Shown here piece by piece: positions 33,899 to 46,673 of a stretch of DNA of 64,000 bases; position 1 is the first letter of the stretch; every line of letters starts with the position of its first letter. Location: contig OW051471.1 of the NCBI GenBank assembly GCA_932521025.1, forward strand, positions 3,720,001 through 3,784,000. The letters are read 5' to 3'. The notes beneath the pieces were generated by a model, which had not been told where the DNA came from, did no database searches, and saw nothing but the letters and a program-made list of their open reading frames with translations. Source of the DNA: Oscheius onirici (Eukaryota; Nematoda; Chromadorea; Rhabditida; Rhabditidae). The translations under genes and the position numbers were made by a program.

Positions 33899-36822
33899 AT
33901 GGTTGATCCCAGAAGATTCGAAGCGGCCTTCCAATGGGTCGTCAACTTCTATGGCCAGGAAATAGGATTACCGGTAGTTACAAAAGCCGAAGACTTATGG
34001 AAAGAACATATTATCTCGCTCGCATATCTATGGTAATATATTTTCTGCTTGATCAATTTAATCGACTAGTTTAGCAAAACAAAAGTGGCCGGTAAGCATC
34101 CAGCTTCTTCAGCCCAGGAGGCGTACGATGAGACGAAGAAGATTATTCGAGACCAGGAGGGGAAGTACAATCTGCAACGTTGGAAAGAACTCGACTCTGG
34201 AGCGGCTGCTAAAGGCGACCAGACTGCCATCTACAAGGTTGCTTCGCTAATTTGGTTGTGTACATGATGACGTTTTAGTTCCTCGTTCTCCTTTTCCACC
34301 TAATCTCTGGCATTGTGGACGACTATATTACGGAGTCGCAAAACTTCCTCAACAAGAGCAACCTGAGCAGACCGTTCGCCGATCTTGTAAGCATTCTTTC
34401 CACTTATTATGACGTGAAAGTTCAGCTTCACGATGTGAACCACAACACACAGTCCGATTGGTGGCAAGGAAGCGGTTCGGTGATGCCTTCACCTGCAACA
34501 TGCTCTGCTGTCACGTCCTCTCCGACCACAGAGAACACATCTTTCGGAAAATGTACGTTCTTCTTTTTTCCATAGTATCTAGCTTTAGATTGTGGGAACG
34601 ACATCCCCAGTACTCCTCGAACTCCCTTCATGAAGAGTAGCAGGATCCAAAACACGCATTTGAGTCCAATTCAGACGGCCATCAGTTCTCCAGTTACACT
34701 GTACGTTGTCATTCCGCTTTAATTCTATTGTTGACCACATTACCTCGCCTTCAAATCAACATCTTTAACAGTCCTTATGTAGTGGTTATAGGAAAATCAA
34801 ACAAGATGAGTACCGGCGCACACGAGAGCAGGTCATCGAGCTCGAATATCTCGTCCACACCGGCAAGCTTGATTTGGAGGAGGCCCAAAAAGATGCGGCT
34901 CGTTACAAGGAAGCTTCTCGTGAATGGCGTCTAAAGTACGAGGATGCCGATGCGACACGGAAGACGCTGGAACAAGACGTCAACCAGCTCATAAACAACA
35001 TCGAAGAGCTGAAGAGAAAAAATGACCAGGCCATCAGTCATGGCCGTGAACTGCAGTCAAGAGTATTTGTTTCTATTCCCAGCAGAATTTATGAATGTCT
35101 TTAGTACTCCAATGCGAACCTGGAACGGACCAGAATTGCTGAGGAGAAAGGCGAATGGATGGAACAAAAACGCCATCTGGAGGACACCAAAACCAAGTTG
35201 GAGCGAGATCTTCGCGACGTTACAGAAGCGATGGCATGTCTCAATCAGGTTGGTTCTCATTAATGCCGTAATTTCAAGGGCATCATTTCAGGAATGTGCT
35301 TCCTTGCAAGCTCTCAACCACCAATCCTCCAAAAACAACGCAAAACTCGCCAGTGAGCTTGCCGAAAAGTCTGCTGAGGTAGAGTTCATTCGCGCCAATC
35401 AGCGGACACTCATTCGGGAAAAGGTTTGTCCGACTGAACACCTAAGCTCATAAAACTGATTTACAGGGCGAGCAGCTCGAAGAAATGGTAATACAGATAG
35501 ACGAGTTGAATATACAGCTGTCGAACACACGCAAGGAAGCTAAGGAATTGGCCGAGAAGCTGGCGAGAAAAGAAGAGGAGCTCAACGAACGCCAGGACGC
35601 CTTCAACCGAGAACGTTCGGCCGTCCAGCTGACTCACAAGCGTCAGATTGAACTTCTCGAGAACATCAACGCAAAGCTGCAGAACCATCTGGTAGAGGCA
35701 AACCAGCGCATTGAAGAAAAGGACGTCATCATCGCAGAAGAAAGAGAGAAACTGATGAGCAGGCTTGATGACTCCGAGAAACAGCTCTCGGCTCGAAGTG
35801 AACTTAAGAAGGCATTGGACAAGGCCAACATTGAGGTAACCCTGTCATTTTCAATTTAGCTACGAAATTTTAGATTTGTGATCTCCGCCTCAAATTGTCC
35901 GAGATTTGCAAGATGCAGATGGAATGCGAGACGGAGAAGTCTGAACTTGAGAGGAAGCTTCTCGATAAGTCGCTCGAAATACGAGCTTCCAATGAGAGAA
36001 TGGAGCTGCTCGAGGTTAGTTAGATTTTCTTTGTTTCGAATGTTCTGATTTGAGAAACAGTTTGCTCGGCTCGAGAAGGACAAGAAGGAAGAAGAGGAGC
36101 CAATCATTAAATCCGACACACAGCCCGAAATTCAACCGGAACAAAGAAAAGAGGAGCTTCTACATGTAGAAGAAGCCGAGGAGACGATCATCGCAAGCGA
36201 GGTGCTTTTTTTGAATCGTTCAACGTATATTTGATTCAGCCTGCGGAGATCTCTGATCTACTACGAATCCAGCCTGTACCGGAAACTTCTGAAAGCGGGG
36301 AGGATTTGAAGCACGTCAATTTTGGCCTGGACGAAGATGACAACAACTCTTGTACAATGCTCTCCAAGTCGCTCTTTGGAACGGACTACGAGAAAACTCT
36401 TGGCGAAGCAAATCGGATGTTGGAACAATCTGTCGATCGAGAACGTATTGAAGAACTTCAACGAAGAAACAGGTTGGACTTCAGCTGATACAGTTACTAG
36501 AATGCTTTTCAGTGCGCTTCCTCCAGCTTTGCGAGCCTCTTACGTTGCCGAAGTCTGTAACTACAACTCTCCTTCCGCCAGCGAAGAAAACATCAAAAAG
36601 AAGAAGCCGGTAGAGTTCGACGACTTCAAGGTTCCGTTAACGCCAGGAGCTTTCTCACTCTCCAAGACGTCAATTCAATCATTCGAAGACAAGGAAAATA
36701 GGGTTGCAACTTTTTTTGTTTTTTTTTTAAATGACAATTTTCAGCCAGACAGTGTCTCTAAGGGAGGAAGCGTCAGTCGTCGTAAATCTATCGCAAAGGC
36801 CTTCGGATTTGGAAAGAAGTAG
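33899..36822 (+). CDS. NuMA/LIN-5-like coiled-coil spindle protein
   Basis: Many short exons encode a small N-terminal globular domain (starting MVDPRRFEAAFQWVVNFYG), about 500 residues of heptad coiled coil (Glu/Lys/Leu-rich, e.g. EKLARKEEELNERQDAFNRE), an acidic linker, then SALP PALRASYVAEV and a basic Ser-rich tail ending KSIAKAFGFGKK. The N-terminal part has GKHPASSAQEAYDETKKI and a hydrophobic helix placed as in the Hook/CH-like domain of NuMA (RKHPSSPE and LLLYHS). NuMA/LIN-5 links cortical Galpha-GPR/LGN to dynein to pull spindle poles. The assignment is by layout and short motifs; another Hook-domain or coiled-coil protein cannot be excluded. The ATG follows TATTTCAGACGA. Confidence 0.5.
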
Positions 36823-37434
36823 ACGATCATTATTGTGTGTCATATACCGGAATGAACTATTTTATTTGTACATGCTTATTGCTTCTGAAGATGAAAGTTT
36901 TAAAAGAACAAGGATGGCACCGCCCTTCCAGGGCTAAAGATTTCTTGTCTTCTCCTATTACTTCTTTCTCGGACCCTCAGTTTCAGTTCCCTCTTTTATT
37001 CTTCCCATATCACCTCCTCTCCAGTCAAAAAAAAGGAAGAAAAGCAGAACTTTGGAAAAGAAATCTGAAATACACCGGAAAATAAACTTTCCGCTAATTT
37101 GTATTTTTAAATTTCCCGCCTATTTTGCAAAATGGCCCTACATTTTTTTTGTTGCTGCCGTGAATTTCTCTTCTTGCTCTTTCATTTTTCGGAGCTGACT
37201 CGCGGCAAAATTGTTCGTATTTAAAAAAGGTCACCTTGAAAACTCTTGGCTGAGTATCTTGTATCAATTTTTCACGTTGTATCAATTTTTCTACAGCACG
37301 CAAACGTTGAATGCTCGGCCAAGATTTTTGCACCGTAGCCTTTTCAAATAGAACATTTTTACAGCGAGACACCCCCATCTTTCTCGTTAAATTCGCTTCA
37401 CTTGGTTTCTAAAAACACCAAAGGCCTATTACAG
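36823..37434. other. Intergenic with a possible repeat scrap
   Basis: No gene supported. A fragment at about 37237 (GAAAACTCTTGGCTGAGTAT) resembles the centre of the TA MITE at 42484-42649. The stretch ends in CTATTACAG immediately before the next ATG. Confidence 0.4.
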
Positions 37435-38909
37435 ATGTCGGTCGACGAGCATAGGGCTTTCTTCGACGAAATTGATGTCGAAATGGTCCCGGTAGGCTAT
37501 CCATCTCATACAATGAATCTTCTGAATTTTAGGCTGAAGATCCTTATCCAGATGGCGGTCCAATCGAAGAGGCGGACGACGCTCTACTTTGCGAGTTCGC
37601 GCCGGACGAGTTGGAAGGTTCGCGTGGTGTTCAGCTGCTGCACTACGGACTCGACAGCTACCTTCCGGAAGGAACCGAAACCTTGCTCAAAAAGGACGAA
37701 GAGGTGAGTTATTTCCAGCCTTTCTTCTTCAAAATGAGCAGTATTTTAGCCAGAAGAACCGGAGCACATAAAGAAGACGAAATTATTCATGGAATCGATC
37801 AAGATTGATGGAGCATGGGCAAGAAGTCTCAACAATGTTGAGCTATGCACTGAAAATAATCACTTCCTCAAAAGTTAGCTCCCAGTGTGGTTGTTATCTA
37901 GCCTGTGTCCTCCCAGAGAATCTTAAAAATCTGCTTATCCACTGCATCAAGAATGTGAACAATCGGCCAAAATACATGGAAATCAAGACAAAGTGCATCG
38001 GATTACAAGATATACAAGACGTCGTCAAAATGGCATTCACCCACGATGAACCTCTGAAGGCTCTAAATAACTCTATGTGCCGGCTCTACTGCAAAAATGC
38101 CGGTAAATCGTTAAAGGAGCTTGTCAGGTACATTTTGCTTGCTTTACGGTAACTGATCAACTTTCAGACATCTCTTTACAACTTGCCGAGAAATTCCCAA
38201 TTTGCGACTTACGACGAACGATATTTTTGCCGAGTACAAGCCGTCTAAAAGCGTTGTAAGCCTGTCCTACCTTCGATAACGCAACAACCTGTTCAGAAAA
38301 TTCGCATGAAAACTCGAGATATCAACAGTTTCCTCAATCTCGAAGAGCATGCCCGTCACATGAAGGTCGAGTACCAGACGACGCTCTCCATCAAGAGAAG
38401 AAATGATCCAAGCCGCGAGATCAATATCAGCTGGTTCGATAGATACTCCGACCGGCATGGTCAAGTCTCGGTAAGTCTTCAACAGATCTTTTGCGGAAGT
38501 TGCAAAGTTCCTTGCTCGTTGTCGTATCTTCACTGTCTTGAAATTGTATGTGGCGAAAACTGTTGCTCCGGATAAGTAAGCCCGGTTTAGCTTGTGACAT
38601 TCTGTACATTAACTCACGAAATTTACTTGTGAAGTCGCTGCTGCTTATATGTTGCCTGTTTTCTTTTTCGTATAAACTGACCAAATTTTCAGTTCGTTCA
38701 CATGGATCATACGGCGACTTGTACAGCACCCGGCCGAGTCAGCATCGGCGGTACATGTACCGAAGAACACGAAATCCCTCCCGGATCTGTCAGTTTCTTT
38801 CCATTCTCAAAAATTTCAGTCCTTAGAAATTCATTCCGCTCTCGGCGACATACCCATCAATACAAGACCTTATCACCTTTTTGAACAGAACGAGCGTCGG
38901 GACTCGTAG
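37435..38909 (+). CDS. Unrecognised protein, seven to eight short exons
   Basis: Starts MSVDEHRAFFDEIDVEMVP directly after CTATTACAG and stops at TAG 38907-38909. The first part is acidic (Asp/Glu/Pro). A middle domain contains VLPENLKNLLIHCIKNV, IQDVVKMAFTHDEPLKAL and a basic KVEYQTTLSIKRRNDP; a C-terminal part has Gly/Thr/Cys-rich VSIGGTCTEEHEIPPGS then ALGDIPINTRPYHLF. No signal peptide or membrane helix is seen. I do not recognise the family. One intron (37874-37901) must be only 28 nt, because the frame before it runs into TAG and continues only in a shifted frame after the acceptor. It lies 172 bp before the next gene and on the same strand as the mitotic cluster. Confidence 0.65.
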
Positions 38910-39080
38910 CCTGTGAACTGCTTTTTTGCCATATTTTTACATTTTTTACGTTTTCTTGTACCATACGTATCACGATTAAAATTATTCACACTTTTTATTT
39001 GTTTTTGTTATTTTACCAAGGCTTACCACCTTTGCTACTTCACAACTTTCAACTTTGTTTTTTATGCGAATGTTTAGAAA

Positions 39081-39862
39081 ATGGAAAAGAAGGGCCTATT
39101 TTCTCCCCTCAATGTGAGTTTTCTTCACGTTCCTTAGTTTTGATACAGTGATAGTTGGTTCCCAGCGGACTGGCAAACTTTCAACATATTCGCTGCTAGT
39201 TCAATTGTCTCGGTCTGCGCTCTCCGTTGGGCTTCTGAACTAACTGTATCTTGTCCTAATTTACTGTTTATATTATATTTTTCCTTTACAGAATGAAACC
39301 CTCGTCTGTGAAGCCCTTTTGAACCTGCATCGGGCCAAGATGTATGAAAGAACGCTTGCGTATGATGACAACGACGTCTTGAAGCGGTTCAAACGGGCTG
39401 GCTCGGATCTGGCAGACGATCAAGCCTCGCTCCGACAGGATCAGAAAGTTCTTCCCCAACATCGGGACAACGTGGAAGCTCTTCGCGATGTAAGATGTTT
39501 TCCTTTTGCGTAAAACGATAAAAATAATTTTTAGGGACTAGATTTGAAAAAGAACTCTAAGATAGTGAAAGAGCCCGTCGCCTTTGAAGTCTTTCTCAAC
39601 GAGAAGACGGATACTCCTGCGACCGAGATCCAGACGAGCCACAGTGAATTTTATACCACTGCCTACGAATTCCCGGTAATTATTCGTCTATAAAAAAAAT
39701 TCTTCTATAATCAAGCAACAAAATTTTTAGCCCAGTATTGTAAAAACTAAAAAACCACGCCGTAGCCGCTCTCTTGGACGTGTAGCTGATCTCTTCAGAA
39801 TTCCTTCGCGCGCCAAATCGACCGACAGATCCGTCCGAACAAAGCTCAACTTTGATTTGTAA
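39081..39862 (+). CDS. Small unrecognised basic-tailed protein
   Basis: Four exons: MEKKGLFSPLN (39081-39113), then an exon from about 39292, one from about 39535 and a last one from about 39732. The helical second exon (ALLNLHRAKMYERTLAYDD, QKVLPQHRDNVEALRD) is followed by an acidic linker and a basic Ser/Arg tail with RRSRSLGRVADLFRIP. The tail recalls phosphorylated disordered regions, and the preceding cluster's coiled-coil protein has a similar KSIAKAFGF ending. ATG is three bases after GTTTAG. It sits 172 bp after the previous stop, close enough for co-transcription. Confidence 0.65.
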
Positions 39863-40381
39863 ATTTCTAGCCTTTTTTAATCATTTGATTTTGTGCAATA
39901 AACTGTAGCCTTTCCCATCTTTCTATTTCATTCCCAAAGGTCGTATCCCGCCCCGAATGCCCAACACAAATTGCGTGTGTCATGCTTGTTGTCGCGGTGA
40001 GTGGGCGTGGTCATTTGGCATCTCTGTGCATCGCATTTCCTGATTTGGACGCAAATCTGTAGCTGCAAGCTATCTTTTTTCCAGAAAACAGTTTTGAATG
40101 GTTTTTTTAAGCTGAAATGGCCATGTTTATAGCAGCCCGATCAGTCGTCACCTATTGGCCTTTTATTTTCATTAGAAGTAGAAAGAGTCCATCCCAAATT
40201 AGGCAACGCCGCTGAAAGTCACTGATCAATCATCCCCTTTTCCTTTCAAGAAATATAGGATGTTTCTGCTCATTTGACTCCAAAATGCTTTCTCTCTCAA
40301 CAATTGTTCTAATTCTCCCATTTTCAGCATATTCGTGCCTTTCGCCAGCAAATTCTTCCTGTGAAACCTCGACGTTCCCAA

Positions 40382-41508
40382 AATGGCAAGCCTTTTGGAC
40401 TTTCTTCACGTTAATAAGCACAAGGTACGAACTTTATTTGACCTAATAATCTTTCTTTTCAGACATTTCGCCCTAAAAAGAGATTTCCTCAAGGGACGAT
40501 GCGGTATCAACTACACAAGCAAGCAGAGGCGACCCTAAGATCCGGAATCGACCTCAAGAATGCTGTTAGACTTCCTTCGAATGAGAACATCGATGATTGG
40601 TTAGCTGTCCACAGTTAGCTCCTCTTTCTGATTTTTAAAATTCTTATTTTAGCCGTAGACTTTTTCAACCGAATCAATTTGATGTATGGGGCTATTTCGG
40701 ACGTTTGTACAGCGAGGTCATGTCCCACCATGTCAGGAGGGTCAAAGTGAGTTTTCTTTTTCTATTACGGAAGACGAGCCGAAGCGAACACTCTTTATCA
40801 AGCCTCACTAATCTTTTAAATCTGATTAGAATGCAATTTTTGATCCTAGATCGAAAACCGGCACTTCTGGTTCTCAATTGCACTAGAAATAGCTTGAGAC
40901 TCCAAAAAATAGCAAAAAATCTATCGACCATTTATTGAAGTAATTTTTGGAGTCCCAAGTTTTTCGTTAGTTTGGTGTAACCTGTCAAACTATTTGAAGC
41001 AATTTTCTCTCAGGTTTTTTTTTCATTACACCCGATTTTCCAGATACGAATATCTGTGGCAAGACGGTGAGAATTATAAGAAGCCCACCCGTCTTCCGGC
41101 TCCAGACTACGTTCACAATTTGATGAACTGGATCGAGACCCGGATCAATGACGAGCATACCTTCCCGACCTCGATGGGTTCGTTTCTTTTCATTTCTTTT
41201 TAGAAGTCTCTTGGTTCAGCCGTTCCGTTTCCAAAGGATTTCAAGCAGGTCTGCAAGAAGATTCTCACGCGTCTTTTCCGCGTCTTTGTGCACATCTACA
41301 TTCATCATTTCGATCGTCTTGTGACGCTTGGCGCTGTAAGATGCCTCTCTATGGCCTAAAAAATGTTTAGGAGCCTCACGCAAACACACTTTACAAGCAT
41401 TTCTACTTCTTCGTCACCGAATACAACATGGTGTCAAGCAAAGAACTCGACGCTCTCAGAGAAATGACGGAACGTCTTCTCGATTCGGGACAGAAGCGTC
41501 TGAAATGA
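40382..41508 (+). CDS. mob-1: MOB1 kinase activator
   Basis: Six exons encode a full MOB1 protein. The N-terminus [14 protein letters not shown] is followed by [19 protein letters not shown], the NEDWLAVH-like [33 protein letters not shown] (zinc-binding Cys), [33 protein letters not shown] (zinc-binding His) and the C-terminal helices ending GQKRLK. MOB1 binds and activates NDR/LATS kinases in Hippo and mitotic-exit signalling. The fourth intron side ([11 protein letters not shown]) has an approximate boundary. A 297-bp intron follows MSGGSK. Its place between coiled-coil and kinesin genes fits a cell-division cluster. Confidence 0.95.
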
Positions 41509-43046
41509 ACAAAGTTTTGACTGCCAACCTTTTTCCAGTTTTACGCATTCAGCCAGTGCTATGTATGTCATAATTGTCTTATGATTACGCATAATATGTG
41601 TTATCTGTGAGTCCTTCTCCTGTTCTATTAGACTATAAAGTTGTTCTTCTTTTGTTGGTATTTAGTTTTGTGATGAAAACTGAAAATTATTTTACAGTTT
41701 ACAGTCTTCGTCTGTGTTAGCCGTACACTGAAACAGTTTAGTTATATCCTAATGTAAGCCAGCTGGACCAAGCCTACCTGATCCAAAACAAGTTCTGTCA
41801 TGACTACAAGTCTGGGCAGAACCTCTTTACCAAAAGCAGTATACTCCTGTTTTCTGCCAGACCAATTGTGACCTACTTCGCTATGCTCTTTCCAGCCTGC
41901 GAATCAAGAGAGTCACCACACTTTCTTCCAACACTTTCCGAAGGTGGTCGGAGGGAGATCGAAAGTGGCACTGTGGTATGGCGGGTATATAGGAATCCAA
42001 TGGTGACGAGACGGCAAATGTTCAAACCCGAAATTGTAATAAGTTTTTCTGTCTCTCCTTATGTTTCGGGACAGTCTGGCCCACATAACGTGTAACGTTT
42101 CAAAAGTCTAGTTGGTCATACTCTACCGAAATTTCTCCAAACTAAAGCAACGGTTTCAAGTCTGACCAAGAGTATCAAGAAGGCCAAGCAACACGAGCAA
42201 GCCATTTATTGCAAGTTTGATGACCACCTATGCATGGGTTCTGCTGCTCTTCATCAAAATAGGTTAAACTGTTGTCAGTCACACTTTCTGCCTCTCTGGC
42301 ATGTTCGGTTCGGCTCATCTTGTTAGCTTTGAATTCAAAAATTCCGCGTAAAAGTGGGTCTCACAACGATTTTATAAACTGCTGGTCTCGCAACAATAAT
42401 CGTTTTCTTTTTCTAAAATGACGACTGTCCTATTCAGGCTATTCCTATTTTCTGGGTTCGTCGTTTATGGGAACTTTTTTTGTTATGGTTTGTTCAAAAA
42501 AGAGAGCTCGACAGTAACCCATTTAATTCGCTGCGAGACCGGAATAACAACAGAAAACTTGACTGAGTATCCTATATTTCCATGTTATTAGGGTCTCGCG
42601 CGGAAACAAATGGGTTACGGTCGAGCTCTCTTTTTTTGAACAAACCATAGCTATGTACTTACATTGGATTCAAGAGTTTCGTTACAACTCCCTTCTGTTT
42701 TTTAAATCTCAAGATTTAATTGCCGTTGCTTTGTGCACGTTGAGGGAGTACCAGCTCTGATTAATTTCAAGCTGGCTTTTTTGAATGTTGAACATACATG
42801 AGAGGCGCGAGATGTCCAAGAAGAAATAAAAAGAAGTTCTCTCAAGCGATGCATGTTACCCGTATTTCGACACATCGTATTTTGTATCGCTACTTTAGTT
42901 CATATGTATTTATGTCGTTCCCCAGCACTGCGATTATTTCTGTAGCGTTGATCGATGTGGAAAGAAGTATGTTTGCTTCCCACAACGTTTATCTTCTTAT
43001 CTTTTTCGATTCTCTTCACAAACGAACACTATGTTGTGTATTTCAG
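41509..43046. other. Intergenic, MITE-bearing, no gene recognised
   Basis: Apart from the MITE at 42484-42649 I see only weak frames, e.g. a plus-strand stretch near 42140-42290 with LTKSIKKAKQHEQA, which lacks start and splice support. The end is the leader of the kinesin gene. Confidence 0.4.
42484..42649. mobile_element. TA-inserting MITE, intact copy
   Basis: A 166-bp element bounded by TATGGTTTGTTCAAAAAAGA and its reverse complement TTTTTTTGAACAAACCATA. The inverted repeats continue for about 45 bp through GAGCTCGAC and GTAACCCATTT. Ends in TA on both sides fit a Tc1/mariner-type source. A degenerate copy lies at 13793-13950. Confidence 0.9.
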
Positions 43047-46000
43047 ATGGAAGAGTCGATCCATCTAGTGCTACGCCTGCGCCCCCCGCGTACCCAGAAG
43101 AACATCTATTGGACAGCGAGAGAGGCCAAAATACTAGGGGAAGGAGGCGAGTACAATGCAGGTAAACTCTAACTCTGTTCAACGACACATTCTTACGGCT
43201 ACAGATGCTGTTTACGATTCACAGTCTAGCAATCAGGACATCTTCGAAAAGAACGTGAGCGACATGGTCAAACAATGCTGCGTCGGATACAACACCGCTG
43301 TGATGGCCTACGGGCAATCGGGAGCTGGGAAAACGCATACACTGCTCGGTGGAAGTCATGAGGACGGATTGGTCAGCTACGTGGTCCGACAGCTGTTCGA
43401 AGAAGTCGAGAAGCAACAGGTAACGGTCTTTAGCTTCTATATAGTACTTGATTCAGAAGTCCACTGGCCGATCATATCTTGTACAACTGCAAATCTTGGA
43501 ACTATATTGCGAGAAGATCCGTGACCTTCTAATCGAGCACTCGACTTCGACTGACCGAAAGATCATGGTGGGTGCTCGTCTTCTAATAGTTCAAGCTTTA
43601 ATTTTTCAGGAGGTCGGGAAGATTCCACGAGTAACCGATCTGAAGGAGTTTCCGGTCACGAGCGCAAAGCAGGCTCTCGAAATCATCAACAGAGCACAGT
43701 CTCGTCGAGTCGTTGCCTCAACGGAGCTCAATGATCAGTCGAGCCGCTCTCACGCAATCATTCAGCTGACGATCGAATCGAGCCTGACCACAGATAGCAA
43801 GTCTCGTCACAAATGTCGTCGATCTGTCATGAACATTGTCGATCTGGCAGGAAGCGAAAATACCGGCTCCAACAGTGGAATCCGTGCCAAGGAAGGCAAC
43901 AACATCAATCTGTCGCTCTTATCGCTAGGAAAGGTCATCAACCAGCTCACAGAGAAGTTTGTTTTGCCTTTGTTCAGCGAATTAAAAGTCTTCAGAAATG
44001 GACATACTACCCAGCACGTTTCCTACAGAGATTCCAAGTTGACCCGTTTGCTCAAACCCTGTCTTGGAGGCAATTCAAACACGCTAATCGTCTGCTGCGT
44101 CGATCCGCAAAACAAAGATGAAAGTCTTCGAACTCTAAAAGCAAGATCATAAAGTGAAACGTTTTTGAATTGTGTTTCTTTTAGTTCTCGGAGCGGCTGA
44201 AGCTGGTGAAAGCCCATGTGGAGCTCAACGAAGAAGAGGAAGGAGGTCAGCTAGCCGAACTCATGGGCGAGGTTGAGAGGCTCAAACGCGAGCTAGCGGT
44301 ATTTTCCTTCCGTTTTCCGAATAACGGCCATTTTTAGGATGCTAAAGAAGCCAAAGAAGAGGAGGAGGAAAAGAGGAAACGACTTCAGGAACTAGATGCC
44401 CGATTCCTCTGCGGCACAGATCGGGTCCAATCCGAAAAGCCCAGAGCTATTCGAAGACAGACGATCTGCGCTTCACGAATGCTGTCCTACGACCTCTCGC
44501 CTCTGCCTTTAAAGAATCGTAAGCTAATGCCGCCGAAATTTCCGGAAAACGAGGTAACTTTTTTTTGCTCAGGCCAGACCACATTTAGACCGACCCTCCT
44601 TCTTTGGCAGTTCTTCAAATCGACATCACTGGACGCCGATCGGATTCTACTTCTCATCATTCGAACACTGCCTCGATTCCCGAAGACGCTTCCCAAGAGG
44701 TAGAGGATCTCCGTCACCAGAAGTTGCAAATTGAGCTCGAATCGAAACGAGTGGCTGAGGAGTTCTCTTCCTTCAAGGTGATTCTGTTGTCGTACTTCTA
44801 GCGGAACTGCCGCTCTTTTCAGAAGCAAAACGAAGAATTGATCAAACAGCTTCTCCAAGCTGAAGCAGAAAAAACTGGTGTGGAAGCGGCCGTTTCGGCT
44901 CTAATACAAGATCGAGATGAGATGATTGCCCAGTTTGAGCATAAATTTAACCAGAATGAACAGCGTCTAAACAAGCTGGCTCAGGAGGTACTACCAACTT
45001 TGTCAAAATATGTTTTTGTTCAGCAGGACGAGCACAGTCAGCTAATCAGCGAGAATTCCGCCTTGAAAGACCTTTTGGCCGATGCTGAATCTCTCGCTCA
45101 GGAGCAAAGTGAGCAGATTCACAGTTTGAATGGACGGATTCACCAACTCTCCGCCATGGAAAGAGACGTCAGTTTTGGATTTTTCGCTGGTCTCTGTTTC
45201 ATGTGGAAAGATTGATACTAATGTAATTTTCAGGCAGAATACCAATCGCGAGAGCTGAAAAAGTGGAAACATCAGGCGATGACGAAGGAAGAATCCGTTG
45301 ACCACTGGAAAGAGCAGCACAGAAATGCCGTGAAAGATCTTCAAGCTGCTGGATATGATCGAGACTGCCTTCAAAAGCAGTTGGACAAAGTATGTTTTCT
45401 TCTCCTCTGAAATAAATCCAGTTTTAGCTGAAACTGGACAAAGATGCCGAGATCGAAAGACTGGAAAGATTGCTAGCTTCAGAAAGGGCCATCCACGAGT
45501 CTGATCGCAAGAATCACGGCAAGGTGAAGTCGGACATGCAGAATGAGGTCGAAAAGGTGAAGAATTTGAAAATAGAAAAAGAGATGAAGCTGTTGGCGAC
45601 TCGATCCGACTTGAGCCAAGCTCGTCGTGAGGTGGAACATTACAAGACGCAGTTCAGCTCTGCTCTCGAAGAAGAGCTGACTCCGGTGCGTATTCACTCT
45701 CTTTCGATACTTATAGAGGTTACAGTTGAGGGAACAAAACAACGTTTTGAATGAATCTGTCCAGCGTCTTCAAATGGAACTGGAAGAATCTCGGTTGACA
45801 GCGGACAAATTGGAGAAGGAATTGCAGACGCAAAAGGCCATCTCTAACAAGGCTACGAAGGAACTTCAGTGCGCTCTTAGGTTAGTTGTTTTCCTTTTCA
45901 CTCGATCCAATCAACAATTTTCAGCGATCCGAAGATGTCTGTCTCGACTTCCGAGGAGCAGCTAAAAAATCAGGAGAAAATGAAGAAGCAAATCATGGAT

Positions 46001-46436
46001 CTCGAAGACGAGTTGGAAACGCTTCGAAACGTTAGTTTGTACCGTTTGTCTGCATAATAATTTCATCTCATTGTCAGGAGCAAAAGAATCGTCGACAATT
46101 CGTACACGTACAACCGGGTGATGCGGAAAAGAAGCTCTCTTCCACGTCGAACGAACTTGTTTGGACTCAGTCTCGACTGAAAACGGTCACACAGGTATAC
46201 CTTCTGCTTCGAAACATCATTTGTTTTTAGGAAAAGGAAGAAACCGTGAACCTGCTGAAAAATACGGAGGAAAGCCTGAAGTCTAAAACCGAGGTAAACT
46301 TTTATGGTCCCGCATTATTCGAAATACATTTTAGACGTTGAATAAAGGAATCGAACAGTACAACAAGCTCCTACATCAACACAAGGCGCTTGGAGAGAAG
46401 TACAGAGTCTTGAAGGATAAGCGCAATGATGACTAG
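43047..46436 (+). CDS. N-terminal-motor kinesin, kinesin-7 (CENP-E)-like
   Basis: The motor starts at residue 1 (MEESIHLVLRLRPP, directly after ATTTCAG). It has DAVYDSQSSNQDIFE, P-loop GQSGAGKTHTLLGG, switch I NDQSSRSHAI, switch II VDLAGSEN, and the microtubule-binding YRDSKLTRLLKPCLGGNSNT. After a neck (FSERLKLVKAHVELNEEEE) comes a Ser/Pro linker and a long coiled coil to the end KDKRNDD. The short N-terminus and IYW pattern before the core recall CENP-E, but kinesin-12/-4 are possible. It is shorter than vertebrate CENP-E. Likely a plus-end motor of spindle microtubules. Introns interrupt the motor every 100-250 nt and most are about 40 nt. Confidence 0.85.
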
Positions 46437-46673
46437 AATTCTCATCTTCACCTTTATGTTCATGACTTTTTTATAATTTTACTCGTACTCATGAATTTCT
46501 ACTCTCATTCAGGTTTTGTATCCTTTCAAAGCCATCAAAAACTGACGATACGATTTTGAAAAAGTGGAGTAGCTTTGTCCGTGGCCAGTAACGTTCGGCG
46601 CCTACCTTGGTATTTGAGTCGTGCTTACGATCTCATTTACTGTGCAATCATCCCATCAAAGATGCAGACAACA

